This document shows, piece by piece, positions 1-8,098 of a stretch of 13,206 nucleotides of DNA. Position numbers and translations under genes: made by a program. The stretch is taken from NCBI GenBank assembly GCA_934518555.1, contig CAKSXW010000053.1, positions 1-13,206 on the forward strand, in the 5' to 3' direction. The notes beneath the pieces are model-generated. The model was not told where the DNA came from. It did not search any database and saw only the letters and a list, made by a program, of their open reading frames with translations. The stretch is from an uncultured Faecalibacterium sp. Lineage in GTDB: Bacteria > Bacillota > Clostridia > Oscillospirales > Ruminococcaceae. Each line of letters starts with the position of its first letter. Positions within the stretch are counted from its first letter, which is position 1.

Positions 1-2435
1 GTCTGGGGGTTGAACAGGTGCTCCTCCTTGCCGCTGCGGAACTTGTGGGCACCGCTGTCGGCCAGCTCCATGTTGATGTCCAGGCCCAGGGGGTCAAAGG
101 CAGCGTTGTGCTGGGCCTCCACGTCGGCCTGGATGTCCTGGAGGGTGATGCCTCCCACCCGGCTGACGGTGCCGGTAAAGTATTTGTCGATGACCTCCTG
201 GGAGATGCCCACCGCCTCAAAGATCTGGCTGCTCTGGTAGCTCTGGATGGTGGAAATGCCCATTTTGGAGGCGATCTTCACGATGCCGTTGAGGATGGCG
301 TTGTTGTAGTCCTCCACGGCGGCATAGTAATCCTTGTCCAGCAGGCCCTGGTCGATGAGCTGCCCAATGGTCTCGTGGGCCAGGTAGGGGTTGACGGCGC
401 AGGCACCGTAGCCCAGCAGGGTGGCAAAGTGGTGGACCTCCCGGGGCTCGGCACTTTCCAAAATCAGGCCCAGGGCCGTGCTCTTTTTGGTGCGGATCAG
501 GTACTGGGACACTGCCGACACCGCCAGCAGGCTGGGGATGGTCACATGGTACTCGTCCACGTCCCGGTCGGAGAGGATAAGGATGTTGGCCCCCTCTTTG
601 TAGGCCCGGTCCACCTCCAGGAACACCCGGTCGATGGCCTTTTCCAGGCTGGTGTTCTTGTAGTAGTTGATGGACACCGTGGCCACCTTAAAGCCCGGCA
701 CCTGCATGGAGCGGATCTTCAGCAGGTCGGTGCTGGTAAGGATGGGGTTGTGGACCTTCAGCACCTTGCAGTTTTCCGGTTTATCTTCCAGCAGGTTGCC
801 GTGGGCACCAATGTAGACGCTGGTGGAGGTGACCACTTTTTCCCGGATGGCGTCGATGGGGGGATTGGTCACCTGGGCAAACCGCTGCTTAAAGTAGTTG
901 AACAGGGGAGGATGCTGGCTGCTGAGCACTGCCAGGGGGGTGTCGGTGCCCATGGCGCCGGAGGGCTCGGCCCCGGCCCGGGCCATGGCCAGGATGGTGG
1001 TGTTGATATCCTCGTACTTATAGCCAAACACCTTTTGCAGCCGGATCAGCTGCTCTCCGGTGTAGTTTTCCACCTTCACATTGGGGATCTTCAGCTTGGC
1101 AAGCTCCACCAGGTTCCGGTCGATCCACTCGCCGTAGGGCTCCCGGCTGGCGTAGAACTCCTTCAGCTTTTCGTCGTCCACCACCTGGCCCTTAACGGTA
1201 TCCACCAGCAGCATTTTGCCGGGGCGCAGACGGTCCTTGACCAGGATGTTTTCCGGGGGACACTCCAGCACGCCCACCTCGGAAGAAAGGATCATGCGGC
1301 CGTCCTTGGTGATGTAGTAGCGGCTGGGACGCAGGCCGTTGCGGTCCAGCACTGCACCCATCACGTCACCGTCCGAGAACAGGATGGCGGCAGGGCCGTC
1401 CCAGGGCTCCAGCATGGTGGCATAATACTGGTACAGGTCCCGCTTTTTCTGGCTGATGTTCTTGTTGTTCTCCCAGGGCTCCGGAATGGTGATCATCACG
1501 GCCAGAGGCAGGTCCATGCCGTTCATCACCAAAAACTCCAGGGCGTTGTCCAGCATGGCAGAGTCGGAGCCGGAGGTGTTGATGATGGGCAGGATCTTGT
1601 TCATGTCCTCCTGGAGGATGGGGCTGGCAATGCTCTCCTCCCGGGCCAGCATGGCGTCGGTGTTGCCCTTGATGGTGTTGATCTCGCCGTTGTGGAGGAT
1701 AAAGCGGTTGGGGTGGGCACGCATCCAGCTGGGGTTGGTGTTGGTAGAGAAGCGGCTGTGGACCATGCCAATGGCAGATTCGTAATCCGGGCCCTGGAGG
1801 TCGGTGTAGAACCGCCGCAGGTCGTGGACCAGGAACATTCCTTTGTACACGATGGTGCGGCTGGACAGGCTGGGCACATAGGTGCCGCTGCTGGCCTGCT
1901 CAAACACCCGGCGCACTACATACAGCCGACGGTCAAAGTCGATGCCCTTGCTGACCTTGGCAGGCTTTTTGATAAAGCACTGCCAGATGGAAGGCATACA
2001 ATCCCGGGCCTTCTGGCCCACGGCGTCCGGGTCCACCGGCACCTGCCGCCAGGCTAAAAACTCCAGGCCCTCCTTACGGGTCACCACCTCAAACAGCTTC
2101 ATGGCCTGGGCCCGGGTGTGCTCGTTTTGGGGGAAGAAGAACATTCCCACGCCGTATTCACGCTCGTTGCCCAGGGAAATGTTCAGCTGTTCGGCCACCT
2201 TGGAAAAAAACTTGTGGCTGATCTGCAGCAGGATGCCCACGCCGTCGCCGGTTTTGCCCTGGGCGTCCTTTCCGGCACGGTGCTCCAGCCGCTCCACGAT
2301 GCACAAGGCGTCGTCCACGGTCTGGTGGCTCTTGCGGCCCTGGATATCCACCACCGCACCAATGCCGCAGGCATCGTGCTCAAACTGTGGATCGTACAGG
2401 CCAAGGGGCTTTGTTTGCTGTGTAAAGTTTTCCAT
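1..2435 (-). CDS. gltB: Glutamate synthase (GOGAT) large subunit, N-terminal 811 residues (cut by window edge)
   Basis: The product would use the amide nitrogen of glutamine to turn 2-oxoglutarate into two glutamates in the cytoplasm. The reading frame opens at ATG 2433-2435, behind an AAAGGA ribosome site 11 nt upstream, and runs off the left edge. It starts MENFTQQTKPLGLYD and has the class II amidotransferase nucleophile in DACGIG at Cys23. This implies that a 22-residue propeptide is removed, as is known for this family. The amidotransferase signature HNGEINT is at residues 248-254. The central domain follows (NPPIDAIRE near 528). The last residues in view (about 790-811, ending HLFNPQT) enter the FMN/synthase domain. 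The family is about 1,500 residues, so roughly 54% is present and the Fe-S and FMN sites lie outside. A strong promoter and a terminator-like leader precede it. The identification is firm; the electron donor (NADPH or ferredoxin) cannot be told from this part. Confidence 0.96.
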   Translation of the reverse strand, partial: MENFTQQTKPLGLYDPQFEHDACGIGAVVDIQGRKSHQTVDDALCIVERLEHRAGKDAQGKTGDGVGILLQISHKFFSKVAEQLNISLGNEREYGVGMFFFPQNEHTRAQAMKLFEVVTRKEGLEFLAWRQVPVDPDAVGQKARDCMPSIWQCFIKKPAKVSKGIDFDRRLYVVRRVFEQASSGTYVPSLSSRTIVYKGMFLVHDLRRFYTDLQGPDYESAIGMVHSRFSTNTNPSWMRAHPNRFILHNGEINTIKGNTDAMLAREESIASPILQEDMNKILPIINTSGSDSAMLDNALEFLVMNGMDLPLAVMITIPEPWENNKNISQKKRDLYQYYATMLEPWDGPAAILFSDGDVMGAVLDRNGLRPSRYYITKDGRMILSSEVGVLECPPENILVKDRLRPGKMLLVDTVKGQVVDDEKLKEFYASREPYGEWIDRNLVELAKLKIPNVKVENYTGEQLIRLQKVFGYKYEDINTTILAMARAGAEPSGAMGTDTPLAVLSSQHPPLFNYFKQRFAQVTNPPIDAIREKVVTSTSVYIGAHGNLLEDKPENCKVLKVHNPILTSTDLLKIRSMQVPGFKVATVSINYYKNTSLEKAIDRVFLEVDRAYKEGANILILSDRDVDEYHVTIPSLLAVSAVSQYLIRTKKSTALGLILESAEPREVHHFATLLGYGACAVNPYLAHETIGQLIDQGLLDKDYYAAVEDYNNAILNGIVKIASKMGISTIQSYQSSQIFEAVGISQEVIDKYFTGTVSRVGGITLQDIQADVEAQHNAAFDPLGLDINMELADSGAHKFRSGKEEHLFNPQ

Positions 2436-2467
2436 AGACTTTCCCATCCTTTTGATAAGAATCCTTA

Positions 2468-2493
2468 CCGGGTGCGGCACCCTCCGCAGCCGG
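2468..2493 (-). ncRNA. Leader hairpin 2 of gltB: hexaloop AGGGTG
   Basis: On the minus strand a 10-position stem with one C-C mismatch closes the loop AGGGTG, again A1 and G4. It lies between the terminator's T-run and the ribosome site of gltB, ending about 32 nt before the ATG. In known ANTAR elements the second hairpin precedes or overlaps the terminator, so this placement is atypical. A role at the level of translation is also possible. Confidence 0.4.
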
Positions 2494-2494
2494 G

Positions 2495-2546
2495 AAACGA
2501 AAAAGGCGTTCCGCAAGGGCAGAATGCACCCTTGCGGAACGCCTTT
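2495..2546 (-). terminator. Terminator-like hairpin (candidate attenuator) inside the gltB leader
   Basis: Positions 2529-2546 and 2502-2519 form a perfect 18-bp stem around a 9-nt loop. On the minus strand it is followed by TTTTT, then CG and TTT. It lies downstream of the gltB promoter and about 66 nt before the gltB ATG, so it would stop gltB transcripts early unless its stem is kept open. It is not the terminator of the upstream surface gene, which has its own at 2679-2725. The attenuation role is inferred. Confidence 0.75.
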
Positions 2547-2552
2547 GTTCCG
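2535..2552 (-). ncRNA. Leader hairpin 1 of gltB: hexaloop AAAGGC, competes with the terminator
   Basis: On the minus strand CGGAAC pairs with GTTCCG (6 bp) around the loop AAAGGC, with A at loop position 1 and G at position 4 as in ANTAR-bound RNA. The loop and the 3' strand (2546-2535) are also the first 12 bases of the terminator's 5' arm, so the two folds exclude each other. The pairing is read directly from the sequence; the regulator is inferred. Confidence 0.5.
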
Positions 2553-2562
2553 GTACCTCTTT

Positions 2563-2590
2563 ATTATACTGAATCCTGAAAGATCTTCAA
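2563..2590 (-). promoter_or_regulatory. Promoter of gltB
   Basis: On the minus strand a perfect TATAAT (2563-2568) lies 16 nt after TTGAAG (2585-2590). Transcription should begin near 2556, giving a leader of about 120 nt that contains the terminator-like hairpin and two hexaloop hairpins listed separately. Confidence 0.8.
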
Positions 2591-2678
2591 GTGACAGCTG
2601 CACTAAATATGAAAGCGGTTTTTACCCGTATTCTGTGCGAAACGCAAGGGGGCCCGGCTCTGTTGTTGGCCGGGGAAC

Positions 2679-2725
2679 AAAAACCGCCGCACCCGGCGGC
2701 CGGAGGGGGCCAGTGGGTGCGGCGG
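2679..2725 (-). terminator. Terminator of the large LPQTG surface-protein gene
   Basis: An 11-bp perfect GC-rich stem (2684-2694 with 2715-2725) with a 20-nt loop is followed on the minus strand by TTTTT (2683-2679). It lies about 30 nt past the stop codon. Confidence 0.9.
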
Positions 2726-2754
2726 AAACAGGGCAGATATTAAGGATTCAGTGC

Positions 2755-5487
2755 TTAGTGCTTGGGAGCGTACTGTTTGCGGCTGAAGAACCAGCCAGCG
2801 GCCAGCAGGGCAAAGCCTGCGGTCAGCAGCAGCTGCACCATCCAGGCAGAGGTGCCGGTCTGGGGCAGCACATCACCGGCAGGCACAGCCTCCTGCACAG
2901 TGGGCTCCTGGGGAGTCTCCGGGGCCACAGGGGTCTCGGGGGTCTCAGGCTCTACCGGGGGAGTCTCCGGGTTCTCCGGCTCCACAGGGGTGGGGTCCGG
3001 AGTAGGATCGGGAGTGGGGTCCGGGATAGGCTCCGGGGTCACGGTCTTGCGGTTCACAAACTTCACCGTCAAGGTCTCGCCGCCCTTCATGGCACCCAGG
3101 TAACCCAGGTCCGCAGCGGAGGTGCTGGTACCAGCGGCCACATTATCAATGGTCTCGCCGGAATCCTTCAGCTCGTTGTAGGCCTCCTCGTCGCAGATGA
3201 CATACACGGTGGTGTCGATGTCATAGCCCTTGGGGGCCACAGCCTCCTGCAGGTAGTACACCATATTTTCCAGCAGGGCATAGTCGATGTTCAGCTTGCC
3301 GTTGGTGGTGGTAATGGTGTAGGAGAGGGTCTTGTTGTCGGGGTCGTACTTCACCCAGCCGTTGTATCCGGCGGTGACTACGTTGCCATCCTCGTCCAGC
3401 TTGTCCGGCACCTTGGTGTAGTACAGGGTGGACTTTTCGCCGGAGGTCTTGTCGGTCTCGTACTTCCACAGGTAGAAGCTGGTCTGGTCCTCCGGCTTGC
3501 CGCTTTCGCCAATGGGGTTACCGTCCTGGTCGTACTTGGTCAGGTCCAGAGTACCGTCGGCCTGCTTCAGCACCATGGAGGCGTACCAGTTCCAGGCGGT
3601 GTTCTGGTAGTCATTGCCAGCGTTCTGGAAGTCGATGTTGGTGGCCATGGTGAATGCGGCCCAAGTAGCTTCTTCCTCGGTCATGCCGGAGAGCACCAGG
3701 GTGTTGAAATAGCTGTTAGCTTCGGCCCACTTGCCGGTCTCGTTCAGCTTGCCAGCCATGTAGTCACCAATGGTCTCCTGGGTGCCGTCGGCAGCCCACT
3801 GGCCGTGGCTGTGGTTGTGGTCAACATTACCGCCAGCCTCGGTATCGACCTTTTCCGGGTCCCCCACCTTGAAGCTCAGGATATTCTGGTAGAAGTTATC
3901 ATAGAGGGTGGCGGGGTCCATCTTAACAGTGTTGTTTCCGGTATTGGGGTCGTTGGGCATAGAAGAACCGGAACGGCTCAGCTCCTTCAGAGCCTCGGGA
4001 TCGTTTTTCAGCAGGTCGCTTACGCTATCATACTTGGAGCCATCGGCTTTGCGGTAGTAGTCCAGAATGTAGTCATCGTAGGTCTCATAACCCTTGGCAG
4101 GCATATACTGCTCCAGAGCATCCCGGATATCTTGGTTCATCAGGGCACCGCTGGAGTGGGTAAAGGGACCATTGTAATAATCCTTTTCAACATTCTTGCC
4201 GTTCTTGGTCTTTTTGTAGACAAGGGTGGAAGTGTTTTTGTCTTTGTTCAGAACAGTCTTTCCATCTTCAGTGGTCTGAACATCGCTCTTGTAGAAGCCG
4301 CCGTAGTAATGATCGCCGGATTTTACATAATATTTACCGTTGATCAGTTCCACCTCGGTACCGGCAGGCACATCCGTTCTGGTAGACTGAGTGGTCAGCT
4401 TTCCTTCCGAATCAAGGAACTGGTTCTGATCGTGGTTGCCGCCGTACTCCTTCAGCGCAGCATCCACCAGATCTTCCATACAGCCGGACTCAGCGGTTTT
4501 GCTATACTTCAGCTCAAGATCGGTCTTGCCTGCGTATTCCTTGGGCAGCTCCTGTCCGTCAAAGCCAGTGACGCCGGTTTTGTCGGTGTTGCTCACGTCA
4601 GGGGTAGCAACGGTAAAGCTGCTGTCCTTGTACACATAAGTATGCTTGGAACCGTTGGCAAGAGACACATCAAAGATGGTGGTGCAGCCGGGTTCATTGT
4701 ACAGGCTCACCGTATCGGTATCCAGATGGTAGACGTATTTGACACCGTTGTAGGTGTACGTCATGGTTTTGTCGCCCCACATCTGGGCAGTTGCCAGCTT
4801 CCGCTTGCCTTCGTCGGTTTCCAGATAGGCTGCGCCGTACTCACTGACGACCTCCTGGACCTTGCTCAGTTCGATGGTCTGGTCGCCCTCGGCGTCAGCC
4901 TTGATGTTGAAGGTGACCTTGAAATGACCGGTCTCCGGGTCATAGGCAACGGAATAGTCCGGATCTTCCTCGGGCTTCTCCTCGGGCTTTTCTTCAGGCT
5001 TCTCCTCGGTATCGGTGCCTTCGCCCTCGGCAGGGGTCTCGCCCTTTTCCTCACCCTCAGCAGGGGTCTCCGGCTCGGAGGGTTCCTCCTTGTCGCCAGC
5101 CTCGCCCTTGATATGGTCCTTGTTGTCCTCTGCGGTGCCGGGCAGAGTCTCTACGGTCTCGGACTGCTCCGGACGCTGGATATCGGAGATGGAAGGCTCC
5201 TGGCCTTCTCCGTCGGAACCTTCGGTTTCGTCAGTGCCCTCAGTCTCGCCGGGAGCCTTATCCTCGGTCTCCTCAGTGCCCTCAGTGGTGTCGTTAATTA
5301 CGCTCTGGGGGGGGGTAGGAGACTGGTTCTCAGAGCCGTCCAGCGGCACAGCCACTACGGTAATGGGGCTCTTTTCCGTATCCACCGGAAGGGCTCCTGC
5401 ATCCTCTGCAGCGGCCCCCAGCGTACCAAAGGTGCTGGCAAACACCGATAACGCCAGTGCCATGGCTACGATCCGTTTTCTTCGCAT
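2755..5487 (-). CDS. LPXTG cell-wall-anchored surface protein with one SpaA/Cna-B-like module (910 aa)
   Basis: This is a secreted protein that a sortase should attach to the cell wall. I start it at ATG 5485-5487 because a GGAAGGAAGGA ribosome site stands just upstream and a signal peptide follows at once (MRRKRIVAMALALSVFASTF, cleavage near AAA-ED, about residue 27). Next comes an acidic E/P/T/G-rich stalk to about residue 174, ending in EKPEE repeats, then a roughly 490-residue region I do not recognise, with a His cluster (DHNHSHGQ). A SpaA/Cna-B-like domain covers about 670-815. It shows the three residues of a self-formed isopeptide bond: Lys675 (LWKYE), Glu748 (QEAVAPKGY) and Asn812 (FVNRK). 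A Pro-rich PDPTPDPTP spacer, LPQTG (874-878), a membrane helix and a short basic tail close it. The ligand is unknown. It is a single-gene unit with its own promoter and terminator. No sortase lies nearby. The role could be adhesion or cell-wall structure. Confidence 0.92.
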   Translation of the reverse strand: MRRKRIVAMALALSVFASTFGTLGAAAEDAGALPVDTEKSPITVVAVPLDGSENQSPTPPQSVINDTTEGTEETEDKAPGETEGTDETEGSDGEGQEPSISDIQRPEQSETVETLPGTAEDNKDHIKGEAGDKEEPSEPETPAEGEEKGETPAEGEGTDTEEKPEEKPEEKPEEDPDYSVAYDPETGHFKVTFNIKADAEGDQTIELSKVQEVVSEYGAAYLETDEGKRKLATAQMWGDKTMTYTYNGVKYVYHLDTDTVSLYNEPGCTTIFDVSLANGSKHTYVYKDSSFTVATPDVSNTDKTGVTGFDGQELPKEYAGKTDLELKYSKTAESGCMEDLVDAALKEYGGNHDQNQFLDSEGKLTTQSTRTDVPAGTEVELINGKYYVKSGDHYYGGFYKSDVQTTEDGKTVLNKDKNTSTLVYKKTKNGKNVEKDYYNGPFTHSSGALMNQDIRDALEQYMPAKGYETYDDYILDYYRKADGSKYDSVSDLLKNDPEALKELSRSGSSMPNDPNTGNNTVKMDPATLYDNFYQNILSFKVGDPEKVDTEAGGNVDHNHSHGQWAADGTQETIGDYMAGKLNETGKWAEANSYFNTLVLSGMTEEEATWAAFTMATNIDFQNAGNDYQNTAWNWYASMVLKQADGTLDLTKYDQDGNPIGESGKPEDQTSFYLWKYETDKTSGEKSTLYYTKVPDKLDEDGNVVTAGYNGWVKYDPDNKTLSYTITTTNGKLNIDYALLENMVYYLQEAVAPKGYDIDTTVYVICDEEAYNELKDSGETIDNVAAGTSTSAADLGYLGAMKGGETLTVKFVNRKTVTPEPIPDPTPDPTPDPTPVEPENPETPPVEPETPETPVAPETPQEPTVQEAVPAGDVLPQTGTSAWMVQLLLTAGFALLAAGWFFSRKQYAPKH

Positions 5488-5601
5488 AAATTGATCCTTC
5501 CTTCCTTGGTCAGAAATGCGCCCGGGCCTATTGTATAGGGAGGGGCGTCCGCAAAAGGCCCCACAAAAACAGGAGGTTTGTTGCACGGCCTACTGATTAT
5601 T

Positions 5602-5630
5602 ATAATACCTGCCTCCGGGGTAAATAACAA
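5602..5630 (-). promoter_or_regulatory. Promoter of the large LPQTG gene
   Basis: TTGTTA (5625-5630), a 17-nt spacer and TATTAT (5602-5607) on the minus strand predict a start near 5595 and a leader of about 107 nt. The leader holds only a short hairpin (GGGGC/GCCCC, about 5541-5561) and one copy of the GTTGCA motif. Confidence 0.65.
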
Positions 5631-5732
5631 GCGAAAACGGAGAAAAAGGTTGCGGCCCGGTGAGATTTTGTGAAGGTGTACAAAATATGAAAGGAAAGTT
5701 TTGGCAGTATTTCGGAACGTTCAGAAGATCCT

Positions 5733-5760
5733 GTTGCACAATTGTTGCACGTTTGTTGCA
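5733..5760. repeat. Three GTTGCA direct repeats at exact 11-nt spacing
   Basis: GTTGCA occurs at 5733-5738, 5744-5749 and 5755-5760, each start 11 nt after the last, about one DNA helical turn. A fourth GTTGCAC stands at 5580-5586, just inside the leader of the large surface gene. The cluster is 103-130 nt upstream of that gene's -35 box and just past the terminator of the mini-surface gene. The rest of the 5631-5770 stretch is AT-rich with no convincing gene. A binding site for a regulator is inferred. Confidence 0.55.
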
Positions 5761-5770
5761 GAAGAAAAAG

Positions 5771-5823
5771 GCAAAAGAAAACCCCCACACCCCGGTGCTC
5801 AAAGGGCACCAGCGGCATGGGGG
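5771..5823 (-). terminator. Terminator of the mini LPQTG gene
   Basis: On the minus strand 5806-5823 pairs with 5782-5798 around a 7-nt loop, with one bulged T and one G-G mismatch. It is followed by TTTT, C, TTTT. It starts 16 nt after the stop codon. Confidence 0.82.
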
Positions 5824-5838
5824 AATATCGGGGAACAG

Positions 5839-6168
5839 TCAGCGGCAGTGCGCCCGGCAGGGGGCCTTGTGGGCCAGCCACCGCCCACCCACCAGCAGGC
5901 CAAAGCCCACGGGGAGGAGAAGCCGCCCGGTAAACAGCCCGGTCTGGGGCAGGGTGGCCTCCGGCTCCGAGGCTTCGGAGACTTCCGGGACCTCAAAGCC
6001 GATCTCCTCCGGGGTGGTATAGCTGATCATGGTAGGGGGCTCCTCCGGCAGGATGGCCACCTCAGACGAAGCTGGGTCGGCAGGGGGCTCCTGGGCCGCT
6101 CCGGCAGCCAGACAGGCCCCCGGCAGGATGCAAAACGCCAGCAGCAGGGCACACAAAAACTGTTTCAT
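5839..6168 (-). CDS. Very small LPXTG cell-wall-anchored protein (109 aa)
   Basis: The start is ATG 6166-6168, with an AAGGAGG ribosome site 8 nt upstream; a longer in-frame start exists but lacks such a site. The product has a signal peptide (MKQFLCALLLAFCILPGACL, cleavage near residues 20-25) and an acidic Pro/Glu-rich stretch of about 50 residues. LPQTG follows at 73-77, then a membrane helix (about 82-96) and a basic tail with RAHCR at the end. The sortase parts are complete, but there is no room for a folded outer domain, so the anchored product would be a peptide of roughly 50 residues. It has its own promoter and terminator and lies next to the large LPQTG gene, which uses the same sorting motif. 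I do not recognise a family. It could be a wall-bound peptide, a remnant of a larger protein, or a partner of its neighbour. Confidence 0.82.
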   Translation of the reverse strand: MKQFLCALLLAFCILPGACLAAGAAQEPPADPASSEVAILPEEPPTMISYTTPEEIGFEVPEVSEASEPEATLPQTGLFTGRLLLPVGFGLLVGGRWLAHKAPCRAHCR

Positions 6169-6215
6169 GGGGGCCGCCTCCTTTTTAAAATTCGTTGTTC
6201 TCTTGCTCTCTTTTA

Positions 6216-6245
6216 ATATTAAACCGCAACGGCAAAAGAATGCAA
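6216..6245 (-). promoter_or_regulatory. Likely promoter of the mini LPQTG gene
   Basis: On the minus strand TTGCAT (6240-6245) and TAATAT (6216-6221) are separated by 18 nt, 48 nt ahead of the ATG. TTTAAT, overlapping by two bases, is an alternative -10 box. Confidence 0.5.
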
Positions 6246-6309
6246 GTGGAATTTTTGAAAAACAAGGTAGTATCCCATAGATTTGGAACAAACCACAAAT
6301 CTAAGAGAA

Positions 6310-6377
6310 TTTATGCAGCAAAAGCAACAAGATTTCCCTGGGTTTAGGGGCTGCCAAGGGGCTGGCAGCTGCATAAA
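6310..6377. repeat. Nested inverted repeats downstream of the gdhA terminator
   Basis: TTTATGCAGC (6310-6319) is matched perfectly by GCTGCATAAA (6368-6377). Inside it, GCTGCCA (6350-6356) pairs with TGGCAGC (6363-6369) around a 6-nt loop; the two right arms overlap by two bases. The outer right arm shares bases with the T-run of the gdhA terminator. Nothing else is seen between that terminator and the mini LPQTG promoter. Confidence 0.45.
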
Positions 6378-6406
6378 AAAGAGCCGCACTCTTGCGAATG
6401 CGGCTC
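6375..6406 (-). terminator. Terminator of gdhA
   Basis: An 8-bp stem GAGCCGCA/TGCGGCTC (6399-6406 with 6381-6388) with a 10-nt loop is followed on the minus strand by TTTTTT (6380-6375). It starts about 30 nt past the gdhA stop codon. Confidence 0.9.
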
Positions 6407-6435
6407 CGGAAATAACCGAAAAAAACCGGGAACGA

Positions 6436-7815
<1,380 letters not shown>

Positions 7816-7841
7816 CTATAGATTTTGTAAAACCGGGATGC

Positions 7842-7865
7842 TTTGCCTGCCGCCTTGCAGACAAA
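7842..7865 (-). ncRNA. gdhA leader hairpin with hexaloop AAGGCG
   Basis: On the minus strand a 9-bp stem (TTTGTCTGC with GCAGGCAAA, one G-U pair) closes the loop AAGGCG, with A1 and G4. It is the last of three hexaloop hairpins in the leader, about 54 nt before the gdhA ATG. No T-run terminator follows it, so simple antitermination is not evident here. Confidence 0.45.
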
Positions 7866-7876
7866 GGAAACCGGGG

Positions 7877-7896
7877 CCGGCCCCTCTGTGGGCCAA
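7877..7896 (-). ncRNA. gdhA leader hairpin with hexaloop ACAGAG
   Basis: On the minus strand GGCCC pairs with GGGCC (7879-7894), extended by two G-U pairs, around the loop ACAGAG, again A1 and G4. The palindrome GGGGCCGGCCCC (7873-7884) offers a competing fold. About 11 nt separate this hairpin from the AAGGCG one. Confidence 0.4.
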
Positions 7897-7897
7897 G

Positions 7898-7917
7898 GGC
7901 TGCCTGCACAGACAGCC
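7898..7917 (-). ncRNA. First hairpin of the gdhA leader, loop TGTGCA
   Basis: GGCTGTC pairs with GGCAGCC (7 bp, one G-U) around a six-base loop TGTGCA. It begins about 4 nt into the predicted transcript. The loop has G4 but not A1, so it does not match the ANTAR signature. It could simply protect the 5' end. Confidence 0.4.
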
Positions 7918-7926
7918 TACCGCTTG

Positions 7927-7955
7927 ATTATAAAGCATCCTGCCGGGTTTGACAA
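7927..7955 (-). promoter_or_regulatory. Promoter of gdhA
   Basis: TTGTCA (7950-7955), a 17-nt spacer and a perfect TATAAT (7927-7932) on the minus strand form a near-consensus sigma-A promoter, with a start near 7920. Confidence 0.88.
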
Positions 7956-8030
7956 GGGACAAAAAGCAGAAAATGTTTCAAAAAAACAGATGAAAAGTTG
8001 AAACCACTTCATAAAACGAAAAATAAAAGC

Positions 8031-8098
8031 AAAAAACCCGGCGGAACCTTGTTTTTGAAAGTGGAAAAGACCGTCTTTCCCCTGGCAGGTCACCGGGT
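8031..8098 (-). terminator. Possible terminator of the hydrolase gene
   Basis: On the minus strand ACCCGG (8093-8098, overlapping the stop codon) can pair with CCGGGT (8036-8041), which is followed by TTTTT. A short hairpin (GGAAAGA/TCTTTTCC, 8063-8080) lies between them. The outer stem is only 6 bp with a long loop, so this is weak. Nothing else is seen between here and the gdhA promoter. Confidence 0.3.

Noticed and set aside
18..2057. Plus-strand ORF of 679 codons opposite gltB
   Set aside because: It is antisense to an unmistakable glutamate synthase. Its His/Val/Gly-rich translation is what reversed GC-rich codons produce, and no ribosome site or family motif is seen.
2436..2560. T-box or amino-acid riboswitch in the gltB leader
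   Set aside because: The leader is too short and lacks the conserved T-box sequence and any specifier-loop layout; only simple hairpins are seen.
1882..5451. Plus-strand ORF of 1189 codons opposite gltB and the large LPQTG gene
   Set aside because: It crosses two real genes, a promoter and a terminator of the other strand. The long Val/Gly/Leu stretch mirrors Glu/Thr/Asp/Pro codons of the surface protein.
5488..5586. 33-residue N-terminal extension of the large LPQTG protein
   Set aside because: The extension is part of the predicted leader, and both the signal peptide and the ribosome site place the start at 5487.
5660..6022. Plus-strand ORF with a basic N-terminus (GTG start) across the GTTGCA repeats
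   Set aside because: It has no convincing ribosome site, runs through the terminator of the mini LPQTG gene and continues antisense to it.
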